Assembly: GCA_007117865.1 (NCBI GenBank)
Contig: SKFT01000002.1
Location: forward strand, 1-48,208
Source of the DNA: Puniceicoccaceae bacterium
Lineage (GTDB): Bacteria > Verrucomicrobiota > Verrucomicrobiia > Opitutales > Coraliomargaritaceae
Length of the DNA stretch: 48,208 nt
Direction: 5' to 3'
The notes beneath the pieces are model-generated. The model was not told where the DNA came from. It searched no databases and worked only from the letters and a program-made list of their open reading frames with translations. Shown piece after piece: positions 10,281 through 19,918 of this stretch (within the stretch, counting starts at the first letter, position 1; each line of letters starts with the position of its first letter). The position numbers and the translations under genes were made by a program.

Positions 10281-10560
10281 GCTACTAAAAAAAGGATCAT
10301 TTATGCAGGGCAAAAGAGAAAGACGCAAGTTCATTTTATAGGATTTCTCTCTGGCTGTGGCGTGGCGTTATATTTTTGCGGGCAAGCAAGTGGAAGAGTT
10401 TTAAAGCAAGGTAATTAAACCCTTGATGCCTGTAGGACGGCAGCGGCATGGCTAAAGCCTGCGTATAAGCATCAGCGCAAGCTGTGTATTAATTTAAAAC
10501 CGCCTTCATTCACTGTTAATTTGCTATTGCTTAAGTCTGACGTGTTGCTATTGCATATTT

Positions 10561-11466
10561 ATGACTGCCAATAAGGAGCCCATTCGTTTCTACAACCCGT
10601 CTACTGGGCAAGTTGAAACGGAGCATGTCTATGGCGAAGGCTACCTGCGGTGGGCTTATGAAAATCCAATGGGGCGCCTGTCCACCCGTGCTTTGATACA
10701 GCGGGCATGGTTCTCGCAGTGGTATGGCTGGCGCATGAATCGCCCCGCCAGCGTGAGCCGTATTCGTCCCTTTATAGAGCATTACGGCGTTGATGAAGGT
10801 GAATTTGCAGAGCCCGCTGATTCCTATACCAGTTTCAATGAATTTTTCTACCGCCGAATCAAGCCGTCGGCACGTCCGATTGATACCGATCCGGCAAGTG
10901 TGGTTTTCCCCGCGGATGGACGTCATTTGGCGATACCTTCAGTGGACGAAACCAGCATGTTTTATTGCAAGGGACAGCGTTTTGACTTGGCCAGCTTTAT
11001 TGGCGATGCTGATTTGGCAAAGCGTTTTAGTGGCGGCAGCCTGCTTATTTCACGATTGTGTCCGGTTGATTACCACCGCTTTCATTTCCCCTACTCCGGA
11101 CGGGTAGGGAGTTCGCATCTCATTGCAGGCGGACTGCGCTCGGTCAGTCCAATCGCCCTGCGCCGCAATTTGTCTATCCTGTGGCAAAATCGGCGTCAGC
11201 GCACTTTGCTGACCTTGTCCGATGGTAGCGAAATGCTCATTGTGGAAGTGGGTGCAACGTGTGTTGGCCGCATCCACCAAACTTTCAAGCAGGGCAGTGA
11301 GATAAGCAAGGGGGCTGAAAAAGGTTACTTTGCCTTTGGTGGCGCTTGTGTGGTAACCGTTTTTCAGCCCCGTAAGATAGCGTTTACCGAAGCCTTGCTG
11401 GAGCATTCCGGCAAGGGATTGGAAACCTACGCAAAGATGGGCGAGGTCGCCGCTAGGCTTGTGTGA
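10561..11466 (+). CDS. psd: Phosphatidylserine decarboxylase homologue with variant cleavage motif (GGAC)
   Basis: [49 protein letters not shown] align to bacterial PSDs, but the pyruvoyl Ser position is Ala. Confidence 0.9.
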   Translation: MTANKEPIRFYNPSTGQVETEHVYGEGYLRWAYENPMGRLSTRALIQRAWFSQWYGWRMNRPASVSRIRPFIEHYGVDEGEFAEPADSYTSFNEFFYRRIKPSARPIDTDPASVVFPADGRHLAIPSVDETSMFYCKGQRFDLASFIGDADLAKRFSGGSLLISRLCPVDYHRFHFPYSGRVGSSHLIAGGLRSVSPIALRRNLSILWQNRRQRTLLTLSDGSEMLIVEVGATCVGRIHQTFKQGSEISKGAEKGYFAFGGACVVTVFQPRKIAFTEALLEHSGKGLETYAKMGEVAARLV

Positions 11467-11475
11467 GACTGCCTT

Positions 11476-11512
11476 TAACCCAACCCGGCGTAGCCAGCAC
11501 CAAAAGGTGAAA
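11476..11512. repeat. Dispersed repeat B, copy 1 (second copy 29420-29456)
   Basis: taacccaacccggcgtagccagcaccaaaaggtgaaa versus taacccaacccagcgtagccggcaccaaaagatgaaa, 34/37 identical. Confidence 0.85.
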
Positions 11513-11674
11513 TGGTGGGAAAGTGGGAAGGTGAAAAGTTGAGTGGTTAAGTGGTTGGATGGCGAAGCCAATCGACGGAGTGCTTGGAGGTGCCCCTACC
11601 AATCCGGTGTTGCCGCCAGTGCCAAGGATTTTGCGCGGGAAGTGGCGGGTAGGTTGTCAGCGCCTAACTGGGAA

Positions 11675-11692
11675 CGGCGGTTTTAACCGCCG
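11675..11692. repeat. Strong intergenic hairpin CGGCGGTT-TT-AACCGCCG between convergent genes
   Basis: Perfect 8-bp arms; located between psd (+) and yceI (-). Confidence 0.7.
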
Positions 11693-11714
11693 ACGGTAAT
11701 CTGGCCAGTCCCCC

Positions 11715-11750
11715 GTCACCAGTCCCTAGTCACCAGTCCCTAGTCCCTTA
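11715..11750. repeat. Short tandem repeat (gtcaccagtcccta)x2 plus partial gtccctta
   Basis: 11715-11728 and 11729-11742 identical, followed by a partial unit. Confidence 0.85.
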
Positions 11751-11792
11751 GCCCCCAACCCCGCTGGCACCAAGAGCTAAATATCTGTGCCA

Positions 11793-11825
11793 AACATGCA
11801 CGGATTTTTATAGTAAGGTAATAAT
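11793..11825. repeat. Dispersed repeat C, copy 2
   Basis: 30/33 identity to 211-243. Confidence 0.8.
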
Positions 11826-11857
11826 AGCGCTCTGGCAGGCGCACTGGCTTAAATGGG

Positions 11858-12469
11858 TCAACGCGGAGCCGCTCCGGCAACCGCCATCGATAATTCAATC
11901 GTTTCGGCGACGGTATCAAGATTTTGTCCCTTGCGAATGTTGTAGTCGGAACGATTGACGGTGAACTGGCTGCGGACCACCAGCAAATCGCCCTGCATGC
12001 GTCCGCCGGTGCGATCTGCCAGTCGATCGGGAAGGTGGGTAAAGCTAACGGGGACCGTAATCTCGCGGCTGACGCCATTGAGCGTAAGGTTGCCCGTCAC
12101 ATGCGTATCAATGCGGTTGTCATTGTGAGCTTTAACTTCCACCGTGACTGCCTCAAAGACGATCTCGGGATTGGCTTCGGCGTTTAACCAATTGGAACCA
12201 TGCAAGTGCTCGCGCATGGAAGGGTTGGGAACCATCAGCGAGGCGGTTTGCAGCACAATGCGTCCAGTGGTGGCAGCAGGATTCTCAATATCAAAGGTAA
12301 TGGTACCGCTGATGCCATTGCCGGTTCCACTAATGGCTTCAAGCGGGGCATCCAGGTCAAAGCGGATGTTATTGACGCCCTTGGGGTCTTCGAAGTCGAA
12401 GGTGGTGGCAGCGGAGGCTGTCGATGCGAGCGCAGTTAATAACAAGGTAGAGATCAATTTTATTTTCAT
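11858..12469 (-). CDS. YceI family periplasmic protein
   Basis: Signal peptide MKIKLISTLLLTALASTASA, then YceI-like lipocalin-type sequence (GTITFDIENPAATTG..., HVTGNLTLNGVSREITVPVSF). Confidence 0.88.
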   Translation of the reverse strand: MKIKLISTLLLTALASTASAATTFDFEDPKGVNNIRFDLDAPLEAISGTGNGISGTITFDIENPAATTGRIVLQTASLMVPNPSMREHLHGSNWLNAEANPEIVFEAVTVEVKAHNDNRIDTHVTGNLTLNGVSREITVPVSFTHLPDRLADRTGGRMQGDLLVVRSQFTVNRSDYNIRKGQNLDTVAETIELSMAVAGAAPR

Positions 12470-12510
12470 AGTTGTTTGTGTGTTTATTAATCGTAAGGAG
12501 TTCGAAATCA

Positions 12511-12801
12511 TCAGTCACGTGGCATTCCGTCACGACAAACCTTTCGTCGTGAACGCATGGTGACGATAATACTAGATGCAAAAAGTGCTGTTGCTATTCC
12601 CGCGCCCAGCAAAAGAAAATCCATGCCAGCGACGAACCCTTGCTCGTAGGTGACGAATGCTATCTCGGTGATGGGATCCACCTGTGGGGTGGGGATTTGT
12701 GTCTGCGTCCAGCCGCGATGAAATCCGCCGGAAGACCAAACGGTTAAGGTGACGGCAAGGATCAAGGCGGCGACCAGGGCGATGGCATTAGCAGCTCTCA
12801 T
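12511..12801 (-). CDS. Small membrane protein of unknown function (2 predicted TM segments)
   Basis: 96 aa, hydrophobic segments at both ends, same strand and directly upstream of yceI. Confidence 0.65.
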   Translation of the reverse strand: MRAANAIALVAALILAVTLTVWSSGGFHRGWTQTQIPTPQVDPITEIAFVTYEQGFVAGMDFLLLGAGIATALFASSIIVTMRSRRKVCRDGMPRD

Positions 12802-12892
12802 TGTTGTTTAGATTACACTTTGAGTGGAATTTGACAACTGCTTGATGCATTTTTAGCTCGCTTGTGGGGAGCGGCTTGTTTTGGGATGGAGT

Positions 12893-15457
12893 ATGCCTGC
12901 AACACTCACGCCGATGATGCAACAATACCACTCAATTCGCTCCGGATTGGGATCGGATACTTTGTTGTTTTTTCGTCTCGGGGACTTTTATGAAATCTTT
13001 TTGGATGACGCCGAACGGGGGGCCAGGTTGCTCGGGATCACGCTCACCCATCGCAACGGTATGCCGATGGCCGGCATTCCCTACCACGCGGCGGACAACT
13101 ATATCCAAAAGCTCTTGGATCAGGGGATTAAGGTGGCTATTTGCGATCAGGTGGAGACCCCGCAACCGGGTAAATTGGTTGAGCGCAAGTTGACGCGTGT
13201 CATCACGCCCGGCACGCGCATGGAGGATTCTCAACTGGTTGCCTGCCGCAATCAGTTTTTGGTTGCGCTGGACTTCAACCGACAAGGTCTGCATGCCGCG
13301 TGGCTGGATTTGACGACTGGCGAATTTGGTTTGGCAACGGATGCGGTGCCCTCGCGTTTGACGCCCTATTTGTTTAGCCTCAATGCCAGCGAGTTTATTT
13401 TGCCGGAAAATGCATTCTCCCTGTGGACTAATACCGAGCAGGGTGATGAGAGCGTTCGCTTGTTACGTCAATTGACCGATAACCATCCCGTCACTGAAAT
13501 CGCAGGTTACCATTTCGACCATGCAGCTGGTTTTAGCCTGGTTTGCGAAACCCTGTCAGTGCTTTCGCTGGAGGGATTTGGTGTGAATCGCACACATGCG
13601 GCACTTGGTGCCGCTGGCGCGGCCTTGCATTATGCTGGTGAGACCCTTTGTGCGCGCCCAGCCCATTTACGCCGTATTCGGGAATATCGCAGTCAGGAAT
13701 CCTTGTTGCTCGATCCGGCAACGTTGCGCAATCTGGAGATTTTTGCGACCAATGCCAATACGCGCAAGGGTTCGCTGATTGCTATTTTGGATGGCACCGC
13801 CACTGCTGCGGGCGCCCGCTTGCTGGAGCGTTGGTTGGCCCGTCCACTGTTGGATTTGGAGAGAATTGGTTTTCGTCACGATTGTGTTGAAGCCCTGCGT
13901 GAGGCACCGGGTCTGTGCGGTGAAATGGCTGCACAACTGCGTGGAGTGCGCGATTTGGAGCGTATCCTCGCTCGCCTGCAAAACCGATTGCAGAATCCCC
14001 GCGAACTCAGTGGTGTGCGCGATACGCTGCTGATCTTACCGACACTTAAGCATTACCTTGCCGAGTTTGGCGATAGTCCGGTTGGGCTCATCGCCGATCG
14101 TATTGCGGAATTCCCCGAACTGTGTGAACACTTGGCCCATGCCTTGCAAAAGGATGTTCCCGGCAACATCCGCGATGGCAATACCTTTGCCGATGGATAC
14201 GATTCCGAGCTGGATCGGCTGCGCAGCCTGATGCGTGATAACCATACTTGGTTGAACGAATTGGAGCAACGCGAACAAGCCGCCACCGGCATCCGCAATT
14301 TGCGTATTCGCTATAACGGCGCGGTGGGCTATTTCATCGAAATCACCAACAGCAATCTCGGCAATGTTCCCGCGCATTACATACGCAAACAAACAATGAA
14401 AAATGCCGAGCGCTACCAGACTGAAGAGTTGCGCGAGCGTGAGCGTGATATTCTCAATGCCGAGGAGCGTGCTTTACAGCGGGAGTGTGCACTTTTTCTG
14501 GAGCTGATTGAGCGTGTTCTCGAGCACAGTGAGCAACTGCAGGAAACCGCTGCCGCGCTGGCTGAGCTCGACGTGCTCTTGGGCTGGAGTCGCATTGCCC
14601 GAGAATGCGGTTATTGCCGTCCAAAGATGGATGAGTCCGATTGCCTGGAGATTGAGCAGGGAAGGCATCCGGTGGTGGAGCAAATCATGCGCGATGAGTC
14701 ATTTGGAGCGGCTGGCAATCAGTCTTTTGTACCCAACGATACGGGACTTTCCTCCGGCGGAAGCGATGAATTGCCGCAAATTGCTTTGATTACAGGCCCC
14801 AATATGGCCGGTAAGTCCACCTATATCCGCCAAGTCGCTCTAATCGTCTTGATGGCGCAGGTGGGCAGTTGGGTTCCGGCCGATCGCTGTCGTATTGGTT
14901 TGGTCGATCGCATTTTCTCCCGCGTCGGTGCCAGTGACGAGTTGGCACGTGGCAACTCTACCTTCATGGTCGAGATGAATGAAACTGCCAACATTTTGAA
15001 TAACGCCACTTCCCGCAGTTTGGTGATATTGGACGAGATAGGACGCGGCACCAGCACTTACGATGGCTTGAGCATTGCGTGGGCGGTTGTTGAGCACTTG
15101 CATAACGAGCTTAGCCAATGCGCGGGGCCGCGAACGCTTTTTGCCACCCATTATCATGAGCTGACACAGCTCTCCAACGCCCTTCAACGACTGCGTAACT
15201 TCACCGTTGTGGTCAAGGAGTGGAATGATGAAATCATTTTCGTCCGCCAAGTGCTCCCTGGGGCAACGGATCGCTCCTACGGTATCCAGGTGGCACGTTT
15301 GGCTGGTTTACCCAAGGGGGTGATTGAGCGTGCGCGTGAAATCCTCGAACGACTCGAGGCGGATGACTCTTCGCACAATCTTTTGCGCAAGCGTTTGCGG
15401 CAAACGGCGAGTGGCGCGGGGACGGATAATATTGACCGTCAGCTTTCCTTGTTTTAG
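12893..15457 (+). CDS. mutS: DNA mismatch repair protein MutS
   Basis: LFFRLGDFYEIFLDDA and GPNMAGKSTYIRQVALI (Walker A), DEIGRGTSTYDGLSIAWAVVEHL. Start MPATLTPMMQQY preferred. Confidence 0.97.
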   Translation: MPATLTPMMQQYHSIRSGLGSDTLLFFRLGDFYEIFLDDAERGARLLGITLTHRNGMPMAGIPYHAADNYIQKLLDQGIKVAICDQVETPQPGKLVERKLTRVITPGTRMEDSQLVACRNQFLVALDFNRQGLHAAWLDLTTGEFGLATDAVPSRLTPYLFSLNASEFILPENAFSLWTNTEQGDESVRLLRQLTDNHPVTEIAGYHFDHAAGFSLVCETLSVLSLEGFGVNRTHAALGAAGAALHYAGETLCARPAHLRRIREYRSQESLLLDPATLRNLEIFATNANTRKGSLIAILDGTATAAGARLLERWLARPLLDLERIGFRHDCVEALREAPGLCGEMAAQLRGVRDLERILARLQNRLQNPRELSGVRDTLLILPTLKHYLAEFGDSPVGLIADRIAEFPELCEHLAHALQKDVPGNIRDGNTFADGYDSELDRLRSLMRDNHTWLNELEQREQAATGIRNLRIRYNGAVGYFIEITNSNLGNVPAHYIRKQTMKNAERYQTEELRERERDILNAEERALQRECALFLELIERVLEHSEQLQETAAALAELDVLLGWSRIARECGYCRPKMDESDCLEIEQGRHPVVEQIMRDESFGAAGNQSFVPNDTGLSSGGSDELPQIALITGPNMAGKSTYIRQVALIVLMAQVGSWVPADRCRIGLVDRIFSRVGASDELARGNSTFMVEMNETANILNNATSRSLVILDEIGRGTSTYDGLSIAWAVVEHLHNELSQCAGPRTLFATHYHELTQLSNALQRLRNFTVVVKEWNDEIIFVRQVLPGATDRSYGIQVARLAGLPKGVIERAREILERLEADDSSHNLLRKRLRQTASGAGTDNIDRQLSLF

Positions 15458-15471
15458 CAATCAATCCTATC

Positions 15472-16467
15472 ATGCCAACGATCGACGCACATTATCCCAT
15501 AGACCACATGGACATGCGTATGTTCTGGGATGTTTGCCAGCACTTTAGCACCCACTTCCCCGAGTTTGGCAATGTGCGTTATACTGTAGAGGGTGATGCT
15601 GATTTGTTGCTTTTGGAAGAGACTGATTTTGCCTGGATGTTACGCAAGTTTCAGGGCCGTGAACATCAGGTGCAGACGATGCTGGCACGCTTCCATTTGC
15701 TCGATGCAGACAACCCACTGCAAACAGCTATTGTCGAAATCCGATTTTGTCGCAAGGCTTCGCATGCGAATACTTGGGGACTCTCTGTCTATGCCGAAAA
15801 GGTTGAGCGAAACCGATATTACCACTTTGAGGAATTCATTTTCGACAGCTTCGAAATTGAAGAGCGGGTGGAGGATTGGATTGCCTTTGGGCAGCCTTGT
15901 GAGTTGTTGGCAATGGTGGTCGATATCCGCGGTTTCAGCACCTTTTGTGAACAGCCCAACATCGAGTCGCCCTATACCTGCGGACTCATGTCCGCATTCT
16001 ACAAAATCATTGAACAATCGCTGCGGCGCTATCCGCCAAATATGCTGAAATTCATGGGCGACGGCGTGCTGGCGGTTTGGGAGACTCATGCCAAATTCCG
16101 CGATCTCGTCATTGCAGTTGCCTTGGCTTCCGCGATGGGGTTGGAGCAGCGCTGGCAAGCCGTCTGCAAGAGTCCGCGCTTTAGCCTGGGAGCGCCAGAG
16201 CATACGGGTGTGGGGATTAGCCTCGGTTTGGCTTCGCGTCTGGAAGTGGGTAACGATTACCTCGGACGTCCGATTAACATTGCATCACGATTGTGCAAAG
16301 CTTGCCCAGAAGACCGCATCTATGTCGACCATGCGGTGCCCTCGCTGCCCCTGGATTGGAAAAAGGAAGATGTCGGCGTGATGATCAAACCTTTTGGTCG
16401 TTATCAGGTGCGGGCATTTTTCAAAAAGGACCGCCCCAAGGGTCTGAGTTCAGACGAACGTTACTAA
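15472..16467 (+). CDS. Class III adenylate/guanylate cyclase domain protein with unrecognised N-terminal domain
   Basis: VVDIRGFSTFCE, LKFMGDGVLAVW, GVGISLGLASRLEVGNDYLGRPINIASRLC match cyclase homology domain motifs. Confidence 0.88.
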   Translation: MPTIDAHYPIDHMDMRMFWDVCQHFSTHFPEFGNVRYTVEGDADLLLLEETDFAWMLRKFQGREHQVQTMLARFHLLDADNPLQTAIVEIRFCRKASHANTWGLSVYAEKVERNRYYHFEEFIFDSFEIEERVEDWIAFGQPCELLAMVVDIRGFSTFCEQPNIESPYTCGLMSAFYKIIEQSLRRYPPNMLKFMGDGVLAVWETHAKFRDLVIAVALASAMGLEQRWQAVCKSPRFSLGAPEHTGVGISLGLASRLEVGNDYLGRPINIASRLCKACPEDRIYVDHAVPSLPLDWKKEDVGVMIKPFGRYQVRAFFKKDRPKGLSSDERY

Positions 16468-16512
16468 CGCAGTGTCCTGAACTGAAAAGGCGGTTGGGGT
16501 AAGCTGTTGCCG

Positions 16513-17211
16513 TTATTTTGAGAGCGGGTGCAGACCCAGTAACTCGCTACCGTCCCATGGTCCCCTGTTGCCAATGGCTTCGCGCACTTCGAAAACGCGT
16601 TCCTCACTGATAGCTTCGGCATTGTTACCCCATGCCTGACGGATGAAGGTTGCTACAGCACCGATGTCACGATCGCCGATATTGAGTCCTCCTGGACCAG
16701 GTCCAAAGGCAGGCATCGCTCCATTGTAAGTGTTGCCCCGGACCACAATTTCACCTTCCAGCCCGTGTAACAAGATCTTGATCAAGCGTTCGTCGCTGCC
16801 AGTGACCCATTCTGTGCCAACCAGAGGCGGATAAACACCGGCAACCCCTTGGCCTTCGGCTTGATGGCATTGTGCGCAGCGATTGCGGTAAACCCGTGAA
16901 CCACGGGCGATCGGGTCAAAGGCAGGGGCTTCGGCAACGGCACTTTCGCCACGCTGATGAGGATCATAAACATCCCAGCGGAAATCACCGGAATACTTGG
17001 TGAAATAGACGCCTCCCCAAAATACGATGATGGCAAAGAGGAACAGCGTAAACAAAGGGACGGGTGAGAATCCTTCCGTAGGCTCATCCTTCTCACGCAT
17101 CAATTGTGCGTGCACGTCCTGGATTTGTTTGTCCTGATACCCCGCCTTCTCCAATGACTCGCGCGAGTCTGGATGTGGCTGGTGTTTAGCTTTTGGGTTA
17201 TCTTCGCTCAT
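16513..17211 (-). CDS. ccoP: CcoP-like cytochrome c subunit of cbb3-type oxidase (mono-heme)
   Basis: N-terminal TM, single CAQCH motif; gene overlaps ccoO. Confidence 0.85.
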   Translation of the reverse strand: MSEDNPKAKHQPHPDSRESLEKAGYQDKQIQDVHAQLMREKDEPTEGFSPVPLFTLFLFAIIVFWGGVYFTKYSGDFRWDVYDPHQRGESAVAEAPAFDPIARGSRVYRNRCAQCHQAEGQGVAGVYPPLVGTEWVTGSDERLIKILLHGLEGEIVVRGNTYNGAMPAFGPGPGGLNIGDRDIGAVATFIRQAWGNNAEAISEERVFEVREAIGNRGPWDGSELLGLHPLSK

Positions 17212-17861
17212 TGTTCAACGATCGGAGCTTCAGGCAAGCTGTAGTTTAAACGCAGGCTCAGCATGTAGGCAACAAGCGCTTCAGCCCGCCGCGTGGGAAT
17301 GATTTCCAAGCCTGGGCCGGGATGGTAAGGACTGCTTTGAGGAATCGGCACAGCATTGGGATGGGGCTCATCCCCAATCGGTTGCACGCGGTATAGGAAT
17401 GCGTAGGGAGGCATAACAGATCCCGGTGAGGTGATTTGCGGATTGTAAAAATGCTGGTGGTGCCAGTCGGTAGACGGAATCCGGTCGCCAATGTTTTTAA
17501 GGTCCGGTCCAGTCCGCATGGTGCCAAGAACCACGCGATCCTGAAGGATGTAGTCGCGCGGAACGCTTTGGCGGTTGCCCCAACCGCGTTCGGTGTCGGC
17601 GCCAAACCCAGGACGACGCACTTGCTGAGAGTGGCAATACATGCAGCCCAAATCGATGTAAACCTCCTTGCCATGTTTGGCCAAACCCACGATTTGCTGT
17701 GGAAAAAGGTCTTCATCCTCCATCAAATTACCCTCGGCATCGAGTTGCTGCGTGGTTTGCACCAAACCGCCAAATTGGATTTGGCTGGTGAGAATCAAAC
17801 CCGTCCAGGAAAAGGCAAGCGTGAAAAAGATTCCAAGAAAGAGTAAAGGCAGGTTGTTCAT
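17208..17861 (-). CDS. ccoO: cbb3-type cytochrome c oxidase subunit II
   Basis: [25 protein letters not shown] and [12 protein letters not shown] motifs. Confidence 0.94.
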   Translation of the reverse strand: MNNLPLLFLGIFFTLAFSWTGLILTSQIQFGGLVQTTQQLDAEGNLMEDEDLFPQQIVGLAKHGKEVYIDLGCMYCHSQQVRRPGFGADTERGWGNRQSVPRDYILQDRVVLGTMRTGPDLKNIGDRIPSTDWHHQHFYNPQITSPGSVMPPYAFLYRVQPIGDEPHPNAVPIPQSSPYHPGPGLEIIPTRRAEALVAYMLSLRLNYSLPEAPIVEQ

Positions 17862-19333
17862 CAGGCGCTCACTTCCTTTCCATCAAGCAGCGTGGGCCCC
17901 GCAGCTGAGGCACTGCGACGCGGGAAAATCATCCAGAAAAAGTTCAGTGCAAAGGCGATATGACCAATTGTTAGCAATAGGCCGGACACTGAACGGGAAT
18001 AAAGCCAGGGCACAGTGGCGATAACAGTGTCAATGAAGGCTATGTCGGGATTGTTCATCATCATTCCCTGAATCCAGCCACCAACATGCAGCCCAACGAC
18101 CATAATGCCAATGCCCAACGCACAGCACCAAAAATGCACCCTAATCAGAGTCGCCGATGGCCATTCGCGATAGAGCAGGCGCGGCATCATGAAATAGATG
18201 CTGCCAAACATGATCATCGTGAAGAAGGCATAGACGCCGTGGTGAGCGTGACCGACCGTAAAATGAGTAAAGTGCGTGACGACGTTGACGCTGCGTAAGG
18301 CCATGGCCGAACCAATGAGGCTGACCGCCGTGTAGGAGATGGCACCGAATACGATAAAGCGCAAGGTCGGACTGCGCCAAACTGCGCCAAAGCTGCCCAC
18401 GACTGTCATGTGGTGATTGATCGCGGTTACAATAACCGGAATCACCATCATCACACTGGCAACAATGCCAGCGGAGATCAACCATACCGGAATGGGACCG
18501 CCGATTAGGTGATGCACCCCTGCCCAGTTGTAAAATAGTGCCAGCGACCAAAAGCCCAAGACCGAAAGGTAGTAGCTGTGAATGGGTTTACCCAGAACCT
18601 TTGGAATAAAGTAGTAAGCGGCAGCCAAGGCCATCGGAGTGAACCACAGGCCAAGCACATTGTGTGCAAACCACCAGTTCGTAATCGCTTGGACGGTGCC
18701 CCGGGCCGGGAACCAAACAATCATCATTTGCGCAATCGTATAGAGCCAGGGGAACCAAAACAGTGCCGCCAGAATATACCATTGCGAAACATAAACGTGC
18801 TCGCCGCGGCGGAAGCGAAATGCCAGAATGCCCCATGCGCCGATCAAGGCATAGGAGAGTGCCAGCACGGGTGTCACATTCTTTGGCATTTCAAGCCACT
18901 CAATGGAGGTGCTGTGTCCCAGCAAAATGCCGGCAATGCCAATCGTGGTGGCGATATTCCAAAGCGCACCTGCAATGTAGAGCATACCGTGGTGGCGCAC
19001 TTCGTTGCGACACAGTCGCGCCATCATCCAAAGACCCACTGCGAAAATGGCGTTGTTGGACCAACCAAAGACCATCGCATTCAAATGGGCGGAACGGACG
19101 CGACCAAAGGTCAGCGTTTCGTATGCCCCGAGGAAATCTGGCGTGTGGGCTTTTAGCGCGGCGATGATCGCCAGTGCAGAGCCGATTAATAACCATAACA
19201 CGCTGGAGATCAGAAAGAAAATAGCGGCACCACGCATCGAGCGGTCAATGCGACTGAGTTCAGTGACAACGCCGGGATTGGCTGTCGTATAAGGCGTTTC
19301 TTGAACGCTTGTTGCTGCGACTGTGTTGCTCAT
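17861..19333 (-). CDS. ccoN: cbb3-type cytochrome c oxidase subunit I
   Basis: [68 protein letters not shown]. Start MSNTVAATS preferred. Confidence 0.95.
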   Translation of the reverse strand: MSNTVAATSVQETPYTTANPGVVTELSRIDRSMRGAAIFFLISSVLWLLIGSALAIIAALKAHTPDFLGAYETLTFGRVRSAHLNAMVFGWSNNAIFAVGLWMMARLCRNEVRHHGMLYIAGALWNIATTIGIAGILLGHSTSIEWLEMPKNVTPVLALSYALIGAWGILAFRFRRGEHVYVSQWYILAALFWFPWLYTIAQMMIVWFPARGTVQAITNWWFAHNVLGLWFTPMALAAAYYFIPKVLGKPIHSYYLSVLGFWSLALFYNWAGVHHLIGGPIPVWLISAGIVASVMMVIPVIVTAINHHMTVVGSFGAVWRSPTLRFIVFGAISYTAVSLIGSAMALRSVNVVTHFTHFTVGHAHHGVYAFFTMIMFGSIYFMMPRLLYREWPSATLIRVHFWCCALGIGIMVVGLHVGGWIQGMMMNNPDIAFIDTVIATVPWLYSRSVSGLLLTIGHIAFALNFFWMIFPRRSASAAGPTLLDGKEVSA

Positions 19334-19391
19334 GAAAAAGGATAATCCATCCAATGTTTAATTGCCGATCAAATGCAAGGATTGGCTTTGA

Positions 19392-19595
19392 CTAAGATTT
19401 TTGTTTATTGCGCTTATTAGGAAACTGATCGCTCTCAAAACCCTCGGGTTCAACACCGTCAAAAATAGTGCTCGCATTTTTGTCAAAATCGCGCAACTGG
19501 CCATTTTTTGAAGCCCAGTAGAGTGCGATCACCGCTGTCATGAAGAAGATTGCGCCGATGACGAAAATGATGATCGCGTATCCGGTACCACTCAT
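19392..19595 (-). CDS. ccoS: cbb3-type oxidase assembly protein CcoS
   Basis: 67 aa, single TM then ALYWASKNGQLRDFD, typical of CcoS. Confidence 0.8.
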   Translation of the reverse strand: MSGTGYAIIIFVIGAIFFMTAVIALYWASKNGQLRDFDKNASTIFDGVEPEGFESDQFPNKRNKQKS

Positions 19596-19918
19596 TCTGC
19601 GTTGGGAGTTTCGGAGGGAACGGCAATAGCCGGGTCACCCAGTTCCTGAACGGTGAGCAGCATGGCGCGTTCTATCGGAACGACCACAACGCCTTCGTTG
19701 CGATTGATAATTCGGTAGTCGCGCAAAGCGGAGTTGCCAGCGGCTTCCACCTCGGCCAGTTGCTGCTTGCGCGATTCAATTAGCTGGGCATCCACTGGAG
19801 CCGGACGATTCGGCAGGTATGCCAGATAAATGACCAGGGCAAACAGCAGGATGCTGCCAACGATGGCCAGAAAGCTAACCAATTGCGTTTGTGCGGAGTT
19901 TTCAGATGAATCACTCAT
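19592..19918 (-). CDS. Small single-TM protein of unknown function between actF and ccoS
   Basis: MSDSSENSAQTQLVSFLAIVGSILLFALVIYLAYLP...; C-terminal VVVVPIERAMLLTVQEL. Overlaps both neighbours' termini. Confidence 0.75.
   Translation of the reverse strand: MSDSSENSAQTQLVSFLAIVGSILLFALVIYLAYLPNRPAPVDAQLIESRKQQLAEVEAAGNSALRDYRIINRNEGVVVVPIERAMLLTVQELGDPAIAVPSETPNAE

Noticed and set aside
11715-11750. Tandem gtcaccagtcccta units as a CRISPR array
   Set aside because: Units are contiguous without unique spacers and only ~2.5 copies exist; a simple tandem repeat.
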